Positions 29,762-38,356 of a stretch of DNA of 64,000 nucleotides are shown here, in pieces (positions within the stretch are counted from its first letter, which is position 1; each line of letters starts with the position of its first letter). Below the pieces are notes generated by a model, which was given only the letters and a program-made list of their open reading frames with translations, was not told the origin of the DNA and did not search any database. This DNA is from Thauera sp. UBA6194 (GTDB lineage Bacteria; Pseudomonadota; Gammaproteobacteria; Burkholderiales; Rhodocyclaceae): positions 1-64,000 of the forward strand of contig DITC01000071.1 in NCBI GenBank assembly GCA_002422685.1. The letters are read 5' to 3'. A program made the position numbers and the translations under genes.

Positions 29762-31015
29762 TCAGCGGTCGATTTCGCCGAACACCACATCCATCGTGCC
29801 GATGATGGCCACCACGTCGGCGATCATGTGTCCGCGCGCGAGTTCGTCCATCGCGGCAAGGTGTGCGAAACCCGGCGCGCGCAGCTTCAGTCGATAAGGC
29901 TTGTTGGCACCATCGGAGACGGCATACACACCGAACTCGCCCTTGGGATGCTCGACCGCCGCATAGACCTCGCCCTTGGGCACATGCATGCCTTCGGTGA
30001 AGAGCTTGAAGTGATGGATCAGCTCTTCCATGTTCGACTTCATCGCTTCACGCGACGGGGGCGCCACCTTGTGGTTGTCGGTGATGACCGGCCCCGGGTT
30101 TCTGCGCAGCCAGTCGATGCACTGCTTGATGATGCGGTTCGACTGACGCATTTCTTCCATGCGGCACAGATAGCGGTCGTAGCAGTCGCCGTTCTTGCCC
30201 ACCGGAATGTCGAAGTCGACGCGATCGTAGACCTCGTAGGGCTGCTTCTTGCGCAGGTCCCAGGCAATGCCTGAGCCGCGCAGCATCGGACCGGTAAAGC
30301 CCCAGGCCAGCGCCTGCTCGGGCGACACCACACCGATACCCACCGTACGCTGCTTCCAGATCCGGTTGTCGGTCAGGAGCGTCTCGTATTCGTCGCAGTA
30401 GGTCGGGAAGCGGTTGGTGAAATCTTCGAGGAAGTCGAGCAGGGAGCCCTCGCGGCTGGCGTTGAGCTCGCGCACCGTCTTCTCGTTCTTGAAGCGGTTC
30501 ACCTCGTACTTCGGCATGCGATCGGGCAGATCCCGATAGACGCCGCCCGGCCGGTAATACGCTGCGTGCATGCGCGCGCCCGATACCGCCTCATAGACGT
30601 CCATCAGGTCCTCACGCTCGCGGAAGGTGTACAACACCATCGTCATTGCGCCGATATCGAGCGCGTGCGTGCCGATGTTCAGCAGGTGATTGAGGATGCG
30701 CGTGATCTCGTCGAACATCACGCGGATGTACTGCGCACGCAACGGAACTTCGACGCTGAGCAGCTTCTCGATCGCCATGCAGTAGGCGTGCTCGTTGCAC
30801 ATCATGGAAACGTAATCGAGACGGTCCATGTAGGGTACCGACTGCACCCAGGTGCGTGTCTCGGCGAGCTTTTCGGTGCCGCGGTGCAGCAGGCCGATGT
30901 GCGGGTCGGCGCGCTCGACGACCTCGCCGTCGAGTTCGAGCACCAGGCGCAGGACGCCGTGTGCCGAGGGATGCTGCGGACCAAAGTTGATCGTGTAGTT
31001 GCGGATTTCAGCCAT
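29762..31015 (-). CDS. nuoD: NADH-quinone oxidoreductase subunit D
   Basis: This 417-residue hydrogenase-related subunit forms, with NuoB, the quinone headgroup site. The N-terminal loop has the conserved histidine (FGPQHPSAHG), and the quinone-facing tyrosine region is present. nuoC and nuoD are separate genes here, unlike the nuoCD fusion of E. coli; they overlap by eight bases. The ATG at 31015 reads MAEIRNYTINFGP; the longer opening lies in nuoC. Confidence 0.98.
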   Translation of the reverse strand: MAEIRNYTINFGPQHPSAHGVLRLVLELDGEVVERADPHIGLLHRGTEKLAETRTWVQSVPYMDRLDYVSMMCNEHAYCMAIEKLLSVEVPLRAQYIRVMFDEITRILNHLLNIGTHALDIGAMTMVLYTFREREDLMDVYEAVSGARMHAAYYRPGGVYRDLPDRMPKYEVNRFKNEKTVRELNASREGSLLDFLEDFTNRFPTYCDEYETLLTDNRIWKQRTVGIGVVSPEQALAWGFTGPMLRGSGIAWDLRKKQPYEVYDRVDFDIPVGKNGDCYDRYLCRMEEMRQSNRIIKQCIDWLRRNPGPVITDNHKVAPPSREAMKSNMEELIHHFKLFTEGMHVPKGEVYAAVEHPKGEFGVYAVSDGANKPYRLKLRAPGFAHLAAMDELARGHMIADVVAIIGTMDVVFGEIDR

Positions 31016-31613
31016 GGCCGACGTCCCCGTAGTTCTCTTCGCGCACGATGCGCGGCGTGTTCTCGCGCGGCTCGATCGTGACCGGCTGATAGACGACCCT
31101 GCCCTGCTCCGGGTCGTAGCGCATTTCGACGTACCCGGAAACCGGGAAGTCCTTGCGGAAAGGATGGCCGACGAAACCGTAGTCGGTGAGGATGCGGCGC
31201 AGGTCGGGATGGCCCGAATACATGATCCCGTACAGATCGAAGGACTCGCGCTCATACCAGTTGGCGCTCGGCCACACATCGACGACGGAATCGACCACCG
31301 GAAATGCATCGTCTTCGGCGAACACTTTGAGCCGCAGCCGCCAGTTGTGCTTCACCGAGGTGAGATGGGCTGCTGAGGCAAAGCGCCTGCCCTCCCAGGC
31401 GGCATTTCCGTACGCGGAATAATCCAGACCACTGATGTCGATCAACTGCTCGAAGCGCAGATCGGCGTGATCACGCAGCCTTCTGCACACGCGCAGGTAA
31501 TCGGAAGCAGCGACCTCCACGGTGAGCTCGCCACGATCGAGTACCGCCGACCGGATCTGGTCGCCGAATACGTCGCGCAAGGTCTGGCTCAGGCGTTCAA
31601 GCTTGGCACTCAT
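31008..31613 (-). CDS. nuoC: NADH-quinone oxidoreductase subunit C
   Basis: This 201-residue '30 kDa' subunit of the peripheral arm helps join NuoD and NuoB. The family signature ERESFDLYGI is followed by HPDLRRILTDYGFVGHPFRK. The ATG at 31613, 14 bases after the nuoB stop, begins MSAKLERLSQTL. An extension to 31880 would lie in nuoB and is rejected. Confidence 0.97.
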   Translation of the reverse strand: MSAKLERLSQTLRDVFGDQIRSAVLDRGELTVEVAASDYLRVCRRLRDHADLRFEQLIDISGLDYSAYGNAAWEGRRFASAAHLTSVKHNWRLRLKVFAEDDAFPVVDSVVDVWPSANWYERESFDLYGIMYSGHPDLRRILTDYGFVGHPFRKDFPVSGYVEMRYDPEQGRVVYQPVTIEPRENTPRIVREENYGDVGHG

Positions 31614-31627
31614 GTCTGGGACACCCT

Positions 31628-32104
31628 TCAGCGCGCGATCGTGCTCGTGCGCTTGATCTTGTTCTGCAACTGGAGAATGCCGTAGATCAACGCCTCGGCC
31701 GTGGGCGGGCAGCCCGGCACATAGACGTCTACCGGCACGATCCGGTCGCAACCGCGCACGACCGAATAGGAGTAGTGGTAATACCCGCCGCCATTGGCAC
31801 AGGAACCCATGGAGATCACCCAGCGCGGCTCGGACATCTGGTCGTAGACCTTGCGCAGCGCAGGCGCCATCTTGTTGCACAGGGTACCGGCAACGATCAT
31901 CAGGTCGGACTGACGCGGACTCGGCCGGAACACCACCCCGAAGCGGTCCAGGTCATAGCGGGAACAGCCCGCATGGATCATCTCGACCGCGCAGCAGGCC
32001 AGACCGAAGGTCATCGGCCACAACGAACCCGTGCGCGTCCAATTGATGACCGCATCCAGCGAGGTGGTGACGAACCCCTCGCGAAACACGCCCTCAATGC
32101 TCAT
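31628..32104 (-). CDS. nuoB: NADH-quinone oxidoreductase subunit B
   Basis: This 158-residue subunit holds the terminal [4Fe-4S] cluster N2, which reduces ubiquinone. The unusual tandem-cysteine ligand pair (GLACCAVEMIHAG) and the two further cysteines (MGSCANGGGYY and VPGCPPTAEAL) are all present. It begins three bases after the nuoA stop, so these genes are tightly coupled. There is nothing unusual in length or sequence. Confidence 0.98.
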   Translation of the reverse strand: MSIEGVFREGFVTTSLDAVINWTRTGSLWPMTFGLACCAVEMIHAGCSRYDLDRFGVVFRPSPRQSDLMIVAGTLCNKMAPALRKVYDQMSEPRWVISMGSCANGGGYYHYSYSVVRGCDRIVPVDVYVPGCPPTAEALIYGILQLQNKIKRTSTIAR

Positions 32105-32107
32105 GCA

Positions 32108-32482
32108 TTACTCCCAATCGAGTGCGCCGTTTTTCCACTCGACGATATAACCGATTACCAGAATCGCAAGAAAGACCATGACCGATCCGAAGACGAACCA
32201 GGCGATTTCTCCGGCGGCGATGAACTCCTGGAAGACCGTCGCCCACGGGAAAAGGAAGGCGATTTCGAGGTCAAACAGGATGAAGAGAATGGCGATCAGG
32301 TAATAGCGAACGTCGAACTTCATGCGGGCGTCTTCAAACGCCTCGAAGCCGCATTCGTAGGGAGAATTTTTTTCTGAATCGGGACGGTAGGGGGCGATCA
32401 ATCGCCCGAGGATGACGGGCGCAAGGCCGAAGCCAAGACCGACGAGCACGAACATCAGGACGGGAAAATAGTTTTCCAGCAT
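32108..32482 (-). CDS. nuoA: NADH-quinone oxidoreductase subunit A
   Basis: This 124-residue membrane subunit has three helices (about 6-28, 65-85 and 92-115). The conserved loop between helices 1 and 2 (KNSPYECGFEAF) contains the cysteine that changes accessibility during catalysis. It is the first nuo gene, about 100 bases downstream of the tRNA-Leu gene. The ATG at 32482 gives a family-sized product; a TTG at 32491 would add three residues. Confidence 0.96.
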   Translation of the reverse strand: MLENYFPVLMFVLVGLGFGLAPVILGRLIAPYRPDSEKNSPYECGFEAFEDARMKFDVRYYLIAILFILFDLEIAFLFPWATVFQEFIAAGEIAWFVFGSVMVFLAILVIGYIVEWKNGALDWE

Positions 32483-32586
32483 GCCCAGCAACCCCCGTTT
32501 GCGTTGGACGACGTCAAGAACGCGCCGTCATTATTGTTTTATCTGTACTGCATGGAGCGTCCCGCGTTGCGGGCGCTTCCGGAATG

Positions 32587-32671
32587 TGGTGCCGACGATG
32601 AGACTCGAACTCATACGGCTTTCGCCACTACCCCCTCAAGATAGCGTGTCTACCAATTTCACCACGTCGGC
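32587..32671 (-). tRNA. tRNA-Leu, anticodon GAG
   Basis: The 85-base cloverleaf reads 5' to 3' on the minus strand. The acceptor stem GCCGACG pairs with CGTCGGC, followed by discriminator A and an encoded CCA. The D arm has TTGGTAGAC. The anticodon loop is TTGAGGG (anticodon GAG, reads CUU/CUC). A long class II variable arm precedes the T arm (GAGTTCGAGTCTC). It closely resembles E. coli tRNA-Leu(GAG). It lies between secG and nuoA, so it must be processed out of, or act as a boundary in, that transcript. Confidence 0.97.
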
Positions 32672-32735
32672 GCTTCACTCAACAGCCCCGTAATTATATG
32701 GGCAATTGCGCACTGCGCAAAGAGCCGCAGGCCAA

Positions 32736-33086
32736 TTATTTGGGAATGGATTGTGCAGGCGAGGAGTCCGCGGGCACGACCGGAGCAGGCTCGGTGGCCG
32801 GCGCGATCTGCGCGCCCTCCATCACGCTGCCGGGCGCAGCGGGCTTGTTGCTGGCCAGAAAGCTCAGACCCAGGCTGGTGATGAAGAACACGGTGGCCAG
32901 CACCCCGGTCGTGCGGCTGAGGAAGTTCGCCGAACCCGACGCGCCGAACAAGCTGCCCGACGAGCCGCTGCCGAACGCTGCGCCCATGTCGGCACCTTTG
33001 CCGTGCTGCACAAGAACCAGACCGATGACAGCGATGCCGACCAGCACATGAACCGTCAGTACGAGAGAAAACAGATAGTCACCCAT
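32736..33086 (-). CDS. secG: Protein translocase subunit SecG
   Basis: This 116-residue inner-membrane component of the SecYEG channel stimulates SecA-driven export. It has two hydrophobic helices (about 3-25 and 55-77) separated by the conserved glycine-rich loop GKGADMGAAFGSGSSGSLFG. A Pro/Ala-rich C-terminal tail of about 35 residues follows, as in other betaproteobacteria. The ATG at 33086 has AGGG upstream; the extension to 33119 was not used. It is 33 bases downstream of tpiA and 64 bases upstream of the tRNA gene. Confidence 0.95.
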   Translation of the reverse strand: MGDYLFSLVLTVHVLVGIAVIGLVLVQHGKGADMGAAFGSGSSGSLFGASGSANFLSRTTGVLATVFFITSLGLSFLASNKPAAPGSVMEGAQIAPATEPAPVVPADSSPAQSIPK

Positions 33087-33119
33087 CACAAACCCTGAAT
33101 TGAAGCCAACATTGAACAA

Positions 33120-33857
33120 TCAAACCACACCCGCCGCCGCGCGGCAGATGGCCATGAAATCCTTCCCGACCAGCGACGCGCCGCCGATCAGGCCGCCGTC
33201 GACATCGGGAACCGCGAACAGCGCCGCCGCGTTCTCCGGCTTGAGGCTCCCGCCGTAAAGGATGCGCACGCCCTCGGCTGACACGCCCTGCGCACTCAAC
33301 CTGGCACGAATGCCTGCATGCACCTGCGCCACCTGCTCGACGGTCGCGGAGCGCCCCGTCCCGATCGCCCACACAGGCTCATAAGCCACCACGATGCCTT
33401 GCATGGCCTCGCATCCGAGCGCTTCGAACACCGCCCGCAACTGCCGCTCGATCACCGCCATCGCCTGCCCGCTTTCCCGCTCCGCGAGGGTCTCACCCAC
33501 GCAGACGATCGGCACGAGTCCGTGCGTCACGGCCGCGCGAGCCTTGCGGCCGACAAGTGCGTCGTCCTCGCCGAACAGCGCGCGCCGCTCCGAGTGACCG
33601 ACGATCACGTAACGGCAACCGAACTCGACAAGCATTGCCGCGCTCACCTCACCCGTGTAGGCGCCCACATCGAACTCACTGACGTCCTGAGCGGAGAGCG
33701 CAAGCCCTGCCGGACGCTCCTGCAACTGAGCGAGATAAGGATACGGCACACACACCGCGATCTCCACGCCGGGATGCGGTGCAAGCTCGGCGACGAGCTC
33801 GCGATTGGCAGCCAGACTGCCGTTCATCTTCCAGTTACCGGCGACGAGCCTGGTCAT
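33120..33857 (-). CDS. tpiA: Triosephosphate isomerase
   Basis: This 245-residue TIM-barrel enzyme interconverts dihydroxyacetone phosphate and glyceraldehyde 3-phosphate. The substrate-binding AGNWKMNG, catalytic histidine (VIVGHSERR), catalytic glutamate (VVAYEPVWAIGTG) and phosphate-gripping GGSLKPENA are intact. The ATG at 33857 matches the family start but has no strong ribosome binding site. A good promoter ends about 28 bases upstream. tpiA-secG-tRNA-Leu-nuo is a common betaproteobacterial order. Confidence 0.97.
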   Translation of the reverse strand: MTRLVAGNWKMNGSLAANRELVAELAPHPGVEIAVCVPYPYLAQLQERPAGLALSAQDVSEFDVGAYTGEVSAAMLVEFGCRYVIVGHSERRALFGEDDALVGRKARAAVTHGLVPIVCVGETLAERESGQAMAVIERQLRAVFEALGCEAMQGIVVAYEPVWAIGTGRSATVEQVAQVHAGIRARLSAQGVSAEGVRILYGGSLKPENAAALFAVPDVDGGLIGGASLVGKDFMAICRAAAGVV

Positions 33858-33891
33858 GTGTCGAATTGCATGGTTGAGGATAAACCGCAGG

Positions 33892-33921
33892 ATTATAGGA
33901 CCCCGAGCCCCGAAGCTGCAA
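33892..33921 (-). promoter_or_regulatory. Sigma-70-type promoter for tpiA-secG-(nuo)
   Basis: On the minus strand TTGCAG (33921-33916) and a perfect TATAAT (33897-33892) are separated by 18 bases. The predicted start near 33885 leaves a leader of about 28 bases before tpiA. It is the best-looking promoter upstream of the nuo unit; a separate nuo promoter between the tRNA and nuoA is possible but not evident. Confidence 0.65.
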
Positions 33922-34123
33922 ATCCATGGCGGTCGCAGGCGACGAGCTTCCGGCGCGAGGACGTCCGAAACGCCACGCCATGCCCCCCTTTTACGCTCGA
34001 TGGGTGGCAATTCCGGTTTGCCTGAACTCGCCGCGCAAACCATACTTTGTGCAGCTCGCGTGGCGATGGTCACGGATCCGATGTCAGTTCAAGCCGCAGC
34101 CGAACATCATGAAGGAGAGCACC

Positions 34124-34360
34124 ATGGAAAAACCGATTCACGTCTTCAGCGACCTCTTCGCACAGCTGGGCCTACCCGACGATGCGGCGGGCATCGACGC
34201 CTTCATCAAGGCGCACTCACCGCTCCCGGAGTTCGTGAAGCTGACCGATGCCCCCTTCTGGACGGCGGGGCAAGCCGCTTTCCTGCGTGAGCAACTGGCG
34301 AACGATGCGGATTGGGCTGAACTGGTCGATCAACTCAATTCAGCCTTGCGTCGCACCTGA
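34124..34360 (+). CDS. DUF2789 family small protein
   Basis: This 78-residue cytosolic protein of unknown function matches DUF2789: an N-terminal 'FSDLFAQLGLPDD' segment, then FVKLTDAPFWTAGQAAFLRE, then a DWAELVDQLNSALR ending. The residues suggest a compact helical fold. The ATG at 34124 has AAGGAG upstream, so I use it over the longer opening at 33926. It is divergent from tpiA and convergent with pstB, and no partner gene is evident. Confidence 0.85.
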   Translation: MEKPIHVFSDLFAQLGLPDDAAGIDAFIKAHSPLPEFVKLTDAPFWTAGQAAFLREQLANDADWAELVDQLNSALRRT

Positions 34361-34367
34361 ACGCAGC

Positions 34368-34403
34368 GAGGGCGCAGACGGCAATCATGCCGTGCGCGCC
34401 CTC
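34368..34403. terminator. Long two-part hairpin between DUF2789 gene and pstB
   Basis: GAGGGCGC (34368-34375) pairs with GCGCCCTC (34396-34403), and inside it ACGGCA (34378-34383) pairs with TGCCGT (34388-34393) around an ATCA loop. It separates two converging genes. No T-run follows on either side, so it may be a weak bidirectional terminator or an RNA-stabilising end. Confidence 0.5.
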
Positions 34404-34429
34404 TCCCCAGCCCCGAAAGGCCTGCCCCG

Positions 34430-35206
34430 TCAGCCGAACCGACCGGTGATGTAGTCCTCGGTCTCTTTGCGCTTCGGTTTCACGAACAACTCGTCCGTCA
34501 CCCCGAACTCGACCATCTCGCCCAGATACATGTACGCGGTGTAGTCCGAAATCCGTGCCGCCTGCTGCATGTTGTGGGTGACGATGACGATGGTGAACTC
34601 TTCCTTCAGCTCGTCGATCAGCTCCTCGATGCGAGCGGTCGAGATCGGATCGAGCGCCGAGGTGGGCTCGTCGAGCAGGATCACCTCGGGCTTGACCGCG
34701 ATACCGCGAGCGATGCAAAGACGCTGCTGCTGCCCGCCCGAGAGGCTCATGCCGCTCTGCTTGAGCTTGTCCTTGACCTCGTCCCACAGCGCTGCCTTGC
34801 GCAGGGCCCACTCGACACGCTGGTCCATGTCGCTGCTCGAGAGCTTCTCGTGCAGCTTCACACCGAAGGCGATGTTGTCGTAGATCGACATCGGGAACGG
34901 CGTCGGCTTCTGGAACACCATACCGATCTTGGCCCGCAGCACGCTCACATCGATTTCGGAGGCGAGCAGGTTGCGGCCGTCGAACAGCAATTGCCCTTCG
35001 GCGCGCTGCTCGGGGTACAGATCGTACATGCGGTTGATCGTGCGCAGCAGCGTCGACTTGCCACACCCGGACGGTCCGATAAACGCGGTGCATTTATGGC
35101 GCGCCATCTTGAAGTTGATGTCCTTCAGCGCGTGGAACTTCCCGTAGTAAAAATTGAAGTCCTTGAACTCGATTTGCGCGTCGGTGATTTCCATTCTCTT
35201 CTCCAA
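34430..35206 (-). CDS. pstB: Phosphate ABC transporter ATP-binding protein
   Basis: This 258-residue ATPase powers high-affinity phosphate import through PstC-PstA. Walker A is GPSGCGKSTLLRT, the ABC signature is LSGGQQQRL, and Walker B is VILLDEPTSALDP. The protein is full length and closely resembles other PstB proteins. It is the last gene of pstS-C-A-B here. The usual next gene, phoU, is absent; a convergent hairpin and the DUF2789 gene follow instead. Confidence 0.98.
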   Translation of the reverse strand: MEKRMEITDAQIEFKDFNFYYGKFHALKDINFKMARHKCTAFIGPSGCGKSTLLRTINRMYDLYPEQRAEGQLLFDGRNLLASEIDVSVLRAKIGMVFQKPTPFPMSIYDNIAFGVKLHEKLSSSDMDQRVEWALRKAALWDEVKDKLKQSGMSLSGGQQQRLCIARGIAVKPEVILLDEPTSALDPISTARIEELIDELKEEFTIVIVTHNMQQAARISDYTAYMYLGEMVEFGVTDELFVKPKRKETEDYITGRFG

Positions 35207-35248
35207 TCGCGGCCCGTCATGCGGGCCTGGATTGTGCTCGGTTGATAC

Positions 35249-36091
35249 TTAGTTGATCTTTTCGGCGCGCAGGAAGACGCGCGCGATAATGTTGAGCAGC
35301 AGCACGCCCATCGTGATCAGGAACACGCCTGCCCATGCCAGATCCTGCCAGTTGGTAAAGGGGCTCATGGCAAACTTGAAGATCGTGACCGGCAGGTTGG
35401 CCATCGGCTCGTTCATGTTCAGGGACCAGAACTGGTTGGACAACGCGGTGAAGAGCAGCGGCGCGGTTTCGCCGGCGATCCGGGCCACCGCGAGCAGCAC
35501 GCCGGTCAGTACGCCGGCCCGTGCGGCACGCAGGGTCACCTTCGAGATCACCACGCTCTTCGGCGCACCGAGGGCGAACGCCGCCTCGCGCAGCGTGTTG
35601 GGGATGAGCTGCAGCATGTTCTCGGTTGTGCGCACGACCACCGGCAGCACGATCAGCGCGAGCGCGATCACCCCCGACCAAGCCGAGAACTTGCCTGTCT
35701 GCGCAACCACGACCGCATACACGAAAAGACCGATCACGATCGACGGCGCCGACAGCAGCAGGTCGTTGATGAAGCGTGTGACCGCCCCCAGGCGGTGATA
35801 GCGCCCATACTCGGCCAGATAGACGCCAGCCAGGATGCCGATCGGCGTGCCGAGCAGAGTGGCCAGCACGACGAGCACGAGACTGCCCGCGATGGCATTG
35901 AGCAAGCCTCCGGTTTCCGCTCCCGGCGGCGGCGTCATCTCGGTAAACAGGGTAAGCGACAGACCGGCGAGCCCCAGATCGAAGACCGTCCACAGGATCC
36001 ACGCCAGCCAGAACAGGCCGAACACCATCGCCGACAGCGACAGCGTGAGCGCGAGGCTGTTGATGAATTTGCGTTTCGCAAGCAGGTTCAT
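35249..36091 (-). CDS. pstA: Phosphate ABC transporter permease PstA
   Basis: This 280-residue inner-membrane permease subunit has six predicted helices. It has the binding-protein-dependent transport (EAA-type) loop, seen around FALGAPKSVVISKVTLRAA. With PstC it forms the phosphate channel. It starts 12 bases after pstC and is followed by pstB after a 42-base gap. The N-terminal segment (about 15-38) is strongly hydrophobic. Confidence 0.97.
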   Translation of the reverse strand: MNLLAKRKFINSLALTLSLSAMVFGLFWLAWILWTVFDLGLAGLSLTLFTEMTPPPGAETGGLLNAIAGSLVLVVLATLLGTPIGILAGVYLAEYGRYHRLGAVTRFINDLLLSAPSIVIGLFVYAVVVAQTGKFSAWSGVIALALIVLPVVVRTTENMLQLIPNTLREAAFALGAPKSVVISKVTLRAARAGVLTGVLLAVARIAGETAPLLFTALSNQFWSLNMNEPMANLPVTIFKFAMSPFTNWQDLAWAGVFLITMGVLLLNIIARVFLRAEKIN

Positions 36092-36103
36092 GTTCTTTCT
36101 CGC

Positions 36104-37066
36104 TCAGCTCTTCGCACCCTCGCCCTTGGCGAGTTGCTGCAGCAGCAGTTTGGATACCACGAGCACGATCAGCGTGATCACGAACAGGATCAGACCCAGC
36201 TCCATCAACGCCGCGGTGTGCAACCCGGGGTCGGCCTCGGCGAACTCGTTCGCAAGCGCGGAGGTGATGCTGTTACCCGGCGCGAACAGCGACGCCGAAT
36301 TAAGGAAATTGGTGTTGCCGATCACGAAGGTCACCGCCATCGTCTCGCCCAGCGCACGGCCAAGGCCCAACATCACTCCACCGATCACCCCGGTCTTGGT
36401 GTAAGGCAGAACGACGCCCCACATCACTTCCCAGGTCGTGCAGCCGACGCCGTAGGCCGACTCCTTGAGCATGGGTGGCGTCACTTCGAAGACGTCGCGC
36501 ATCACCGAGGCGATGTAAGGAATAATCATGATCGCCAGGATGATGCCGGCGCTCAACAGGCCGATCCCGAGCGGCGGGCCCGCGAACAGCTTGCCGACCA
36601 CGGGCACCTGACCGAGCGTGGACTGCAGCGCGGGCTGAATGTATTTCGCGAAGATCGGGGCGAACACGAGCAGGCCCCACATGCCGTATACGATGGATGG
36701 AATCGCCGCGAGCAGTTCGATGGCGGTGCCGAGGGGACGGCGCAGCCAAGCAGGTGCCAGCTCGGTGAGAAACAGTGCGATGCCGAAACTCACAGGCACC
36801 GCGATCAACAGGGCGATCACCGAGGTGACGATCGTGCCGTAGATCGGGATGAGCGCGCCGAAGTCCTCCATCGGCGGGTTCCACGCATCGGAAAACAGGA
36901 AGCCGATGCCGAAGGCCCGGATGCTGGGCCAGGAGGCGACGATCAGGGCAACGATGATGCCCGCAAGCAGGATCAGGGTCAGCCAGGCGAAGGACTTCGC
37001 CATGACGCCGAACACCTTGTCGCCGAGTCTGCTCGACGCCGAAGACTTGAACTCGGTCGTTCGCAT
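36104..37066 (-). CDS. pstC: Phosphate ABC transporter permease PstC
   Basis: This 320-residue permease partner of PstA has six or more helices and the EAA-type loop (ESAYGVGCTTWEVMWGVVLP). I choose the ATG at 37066 because it gives the standard length. It also leaves the strong hairpin at 37117-37143 outside the coding sequence. A GTG at 37162 would add 32 polar residues, and the ribosome binding site at 37066 is weak, so the start remains uncertain. Confidence 0.93.
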   Translation of the reverse strand: MRTTEFKSSASSRLGDKVFGVMAKSFAWLTLILLAGIIVALIVASWPSIRAFGIGFLFSDAWNPPMEDFGALIPIYGTIVTSVIALLIAVPVSFGIALFLTELAPAWLRRPLGTAIELLAAIPSIVYGMWGLLVFAPIFAKYIQPALQSTLGQVPVVGKLFAGPPLGIGLLSAGIILAIMIIPYIASVMRDVFEVTPPMLKESAYGVGCTTWEVMWGVVLPYTKTGVIGGVMLGLGRALGETMAVTFVIGNTNFLNSASLFAPGNSITSALANEFAEADPGLHTAALMELGLILFVITLIVLVVSKLLLQQLAKGEGAKS

Positions 37067-37116
37067 GGAAACACCAGTAAGCGCGACGGCAGCATCGCTG
37101 CCCGCGGAAAGGTCAG

Positions 37117-37143
37117 AGCCAGAGACCCGCGGGGCCTCTGGCT
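37117..37143 (-). other. Strong intergenic hairpin between pstS and pstC
   Basis: AGCCAGAG (37117-37124) pairs with CTCTGGCT (37136-37143), with a further CCC/GGG stem inside. It sits in the 111-base gap between pstS and my pstC start. Only a short T-run follows in the minus direction. Such structures after a binding-protein gene commonly stabilise that part of the mRNA and let fewer transcripts proceed to the membrane components. Confidence 0.55.
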
Positions 37144-37177
37144 TGGCACTGTGACGAGCCACGTATCCGTATCCGGA

Positions 37178-38218
37178 TTACTTGGCCAATTGAATCGCGT
37201 TGCCGGCCGTGTCCTTCATCTCGCCCCAGGAGGCACGGATCAGCTCGACAGTCGCCTTCGGCATCGGGATGTACTCGAGCTCGAGCGCCATCTCGCCACC
37301 ATTTTCGTAGGCCCACTCGAAGAACTTCAGCACTTCGCTCGCCTGCGCGGGCTTGTCCTGCACCTTGTGCATGAGGATGAAGGTTGCGCTGGTGATCGGC
37401 CAGGATTTGGCGCCAGGCTGATTGGTCAGGATCTCGTAAAACGCCGACTTGGACCAATCCGCACCTTCAGCCGCAGCCGCGAAGGTCTCGTTGCTCGGCT
37501 CGACGAACTGACCATCCTTGTTCTGCATGATGGCGTGCGAGAGCTTGTTCTGCTTCGCGTAGGCGTACTCGACGTAGCCGATCGAACCCGGCAAGCGTTG
37601 CACGAAGGCCGAGACGCCCTCGTTACCCTTGCCACCCAGACCAACCGGCCACTGCACCGCGGTGCCTTCGCCGATCGCGTCTTTCCACTCGGTCGAGACC
37701 TTGGAGAGATAGTTCGTGAACACGAAGGTGGTGCCCGAGCCGTCGGCGCGGCGGACGACGCCGATATCCTGATCGGAGAGCTTGAGGTCCGGGTTGAGCG
37801 CGACGATCGCCGGATCATTCCACTTGGTAATCTTGCCCTGATAGATCTGCGCCAGCACTTCGCCGGTGAGCTTCATGTCACCGGGCTTGATACCCTCGAG
37901 ATTCACCACCGGCACAACCGCGCCGATCACGGTCGGAAACTGCTGGAGGCCGCCTTCGGCCAGCTTCTCGGGCTTGAGCGGCATGTCGGAAGCACCGAAA
38001 TCGACGGTCTTGGCGCCGATCTGGCGAATACCGCCGCCGGAGCCGATCGACTGGTAATTCACCCTGTTGCCGGTCGCTTTCTGGTAAGCGTCGGCCCACT
38101 TCGCATAGATCGGTGCCGGGAACGAGGCGCCGGCACCGGTGATGTCGGCGGCATGAGCGGTGGCGCCGATCAGCAGGGTCGAGCACGCGGCGAGCGCAAA
38201 CTTGGTGGAAAAACGCAT
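37178..38218 (-). CDS. pstS: Phosphate-binding periplasmic protein PstS
   Basis: This 346-residue periplasmic binding protein delivers phosphate to PstCA. It has a signal peptide (MRFSTKFALAACSTLLIGATA, cleavage after AHA). The mature start ADITGAGASFPAPIYAKW is typical, and phosphate-binding segments such as GSGGGIRQ and RADGSGTTFVFTNYL are present. The ATG at 38218 has GAGG eight bases upstream. I expect PhoB control from family knowledge, but the upstream region does not show a clean Pho box. Confidence 0.97.
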   Translation of the reverse strand: MRFSTKFALAACSTLLIGATAHAADITGAGASFPAPIYAKWADAYQKATGNRVNYQSIGSGGGIRQIGAKTVDFGASDMPLKPEKLAEGGLQQFPTVIGAVVPVVNLEGIKPGDMKLTGEVLAQIYQGKITKWNDPAIVALNPDLKLSDQDIGVVRRADGSGTTFVFTNYLSKVSTEWKDAIGEGTAVQWPVGLGGKGNEGVSAFVQRLPGSIGYVEYAYAKQNKLSHAIMQNKDGQFVEPSNETFAAAAEGADWSKSAFYEILTNQPGAKSWPITSATFILMHKVQDKPAQASEVLKFFEWAYENGGEMALELEYIPMPKATVELIRASWGEMKDTAGNAIQLAK

Positions 38219-38356
38219 GGTCACTACCTCGGGTTGGGAAACTGAGCCCGTAAGGTAGCAATCCATTGTTACAGCGACATTTCATGTCATCGAAACGGAA
38301 CGAATACGCGCCGTGCTCGGGAACGAGCGGTCGCGCCCCTCGTTCCCGCACAGGAT

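Noticed and set aside
38219..38310. Pho box upstream of pstS
   Set aside because: CTGTAAC and ATGTCAT-like fragments occur near 38265-38290, but they do not form 11-base-spaced direct repeats, so I do not call a PhoB site.
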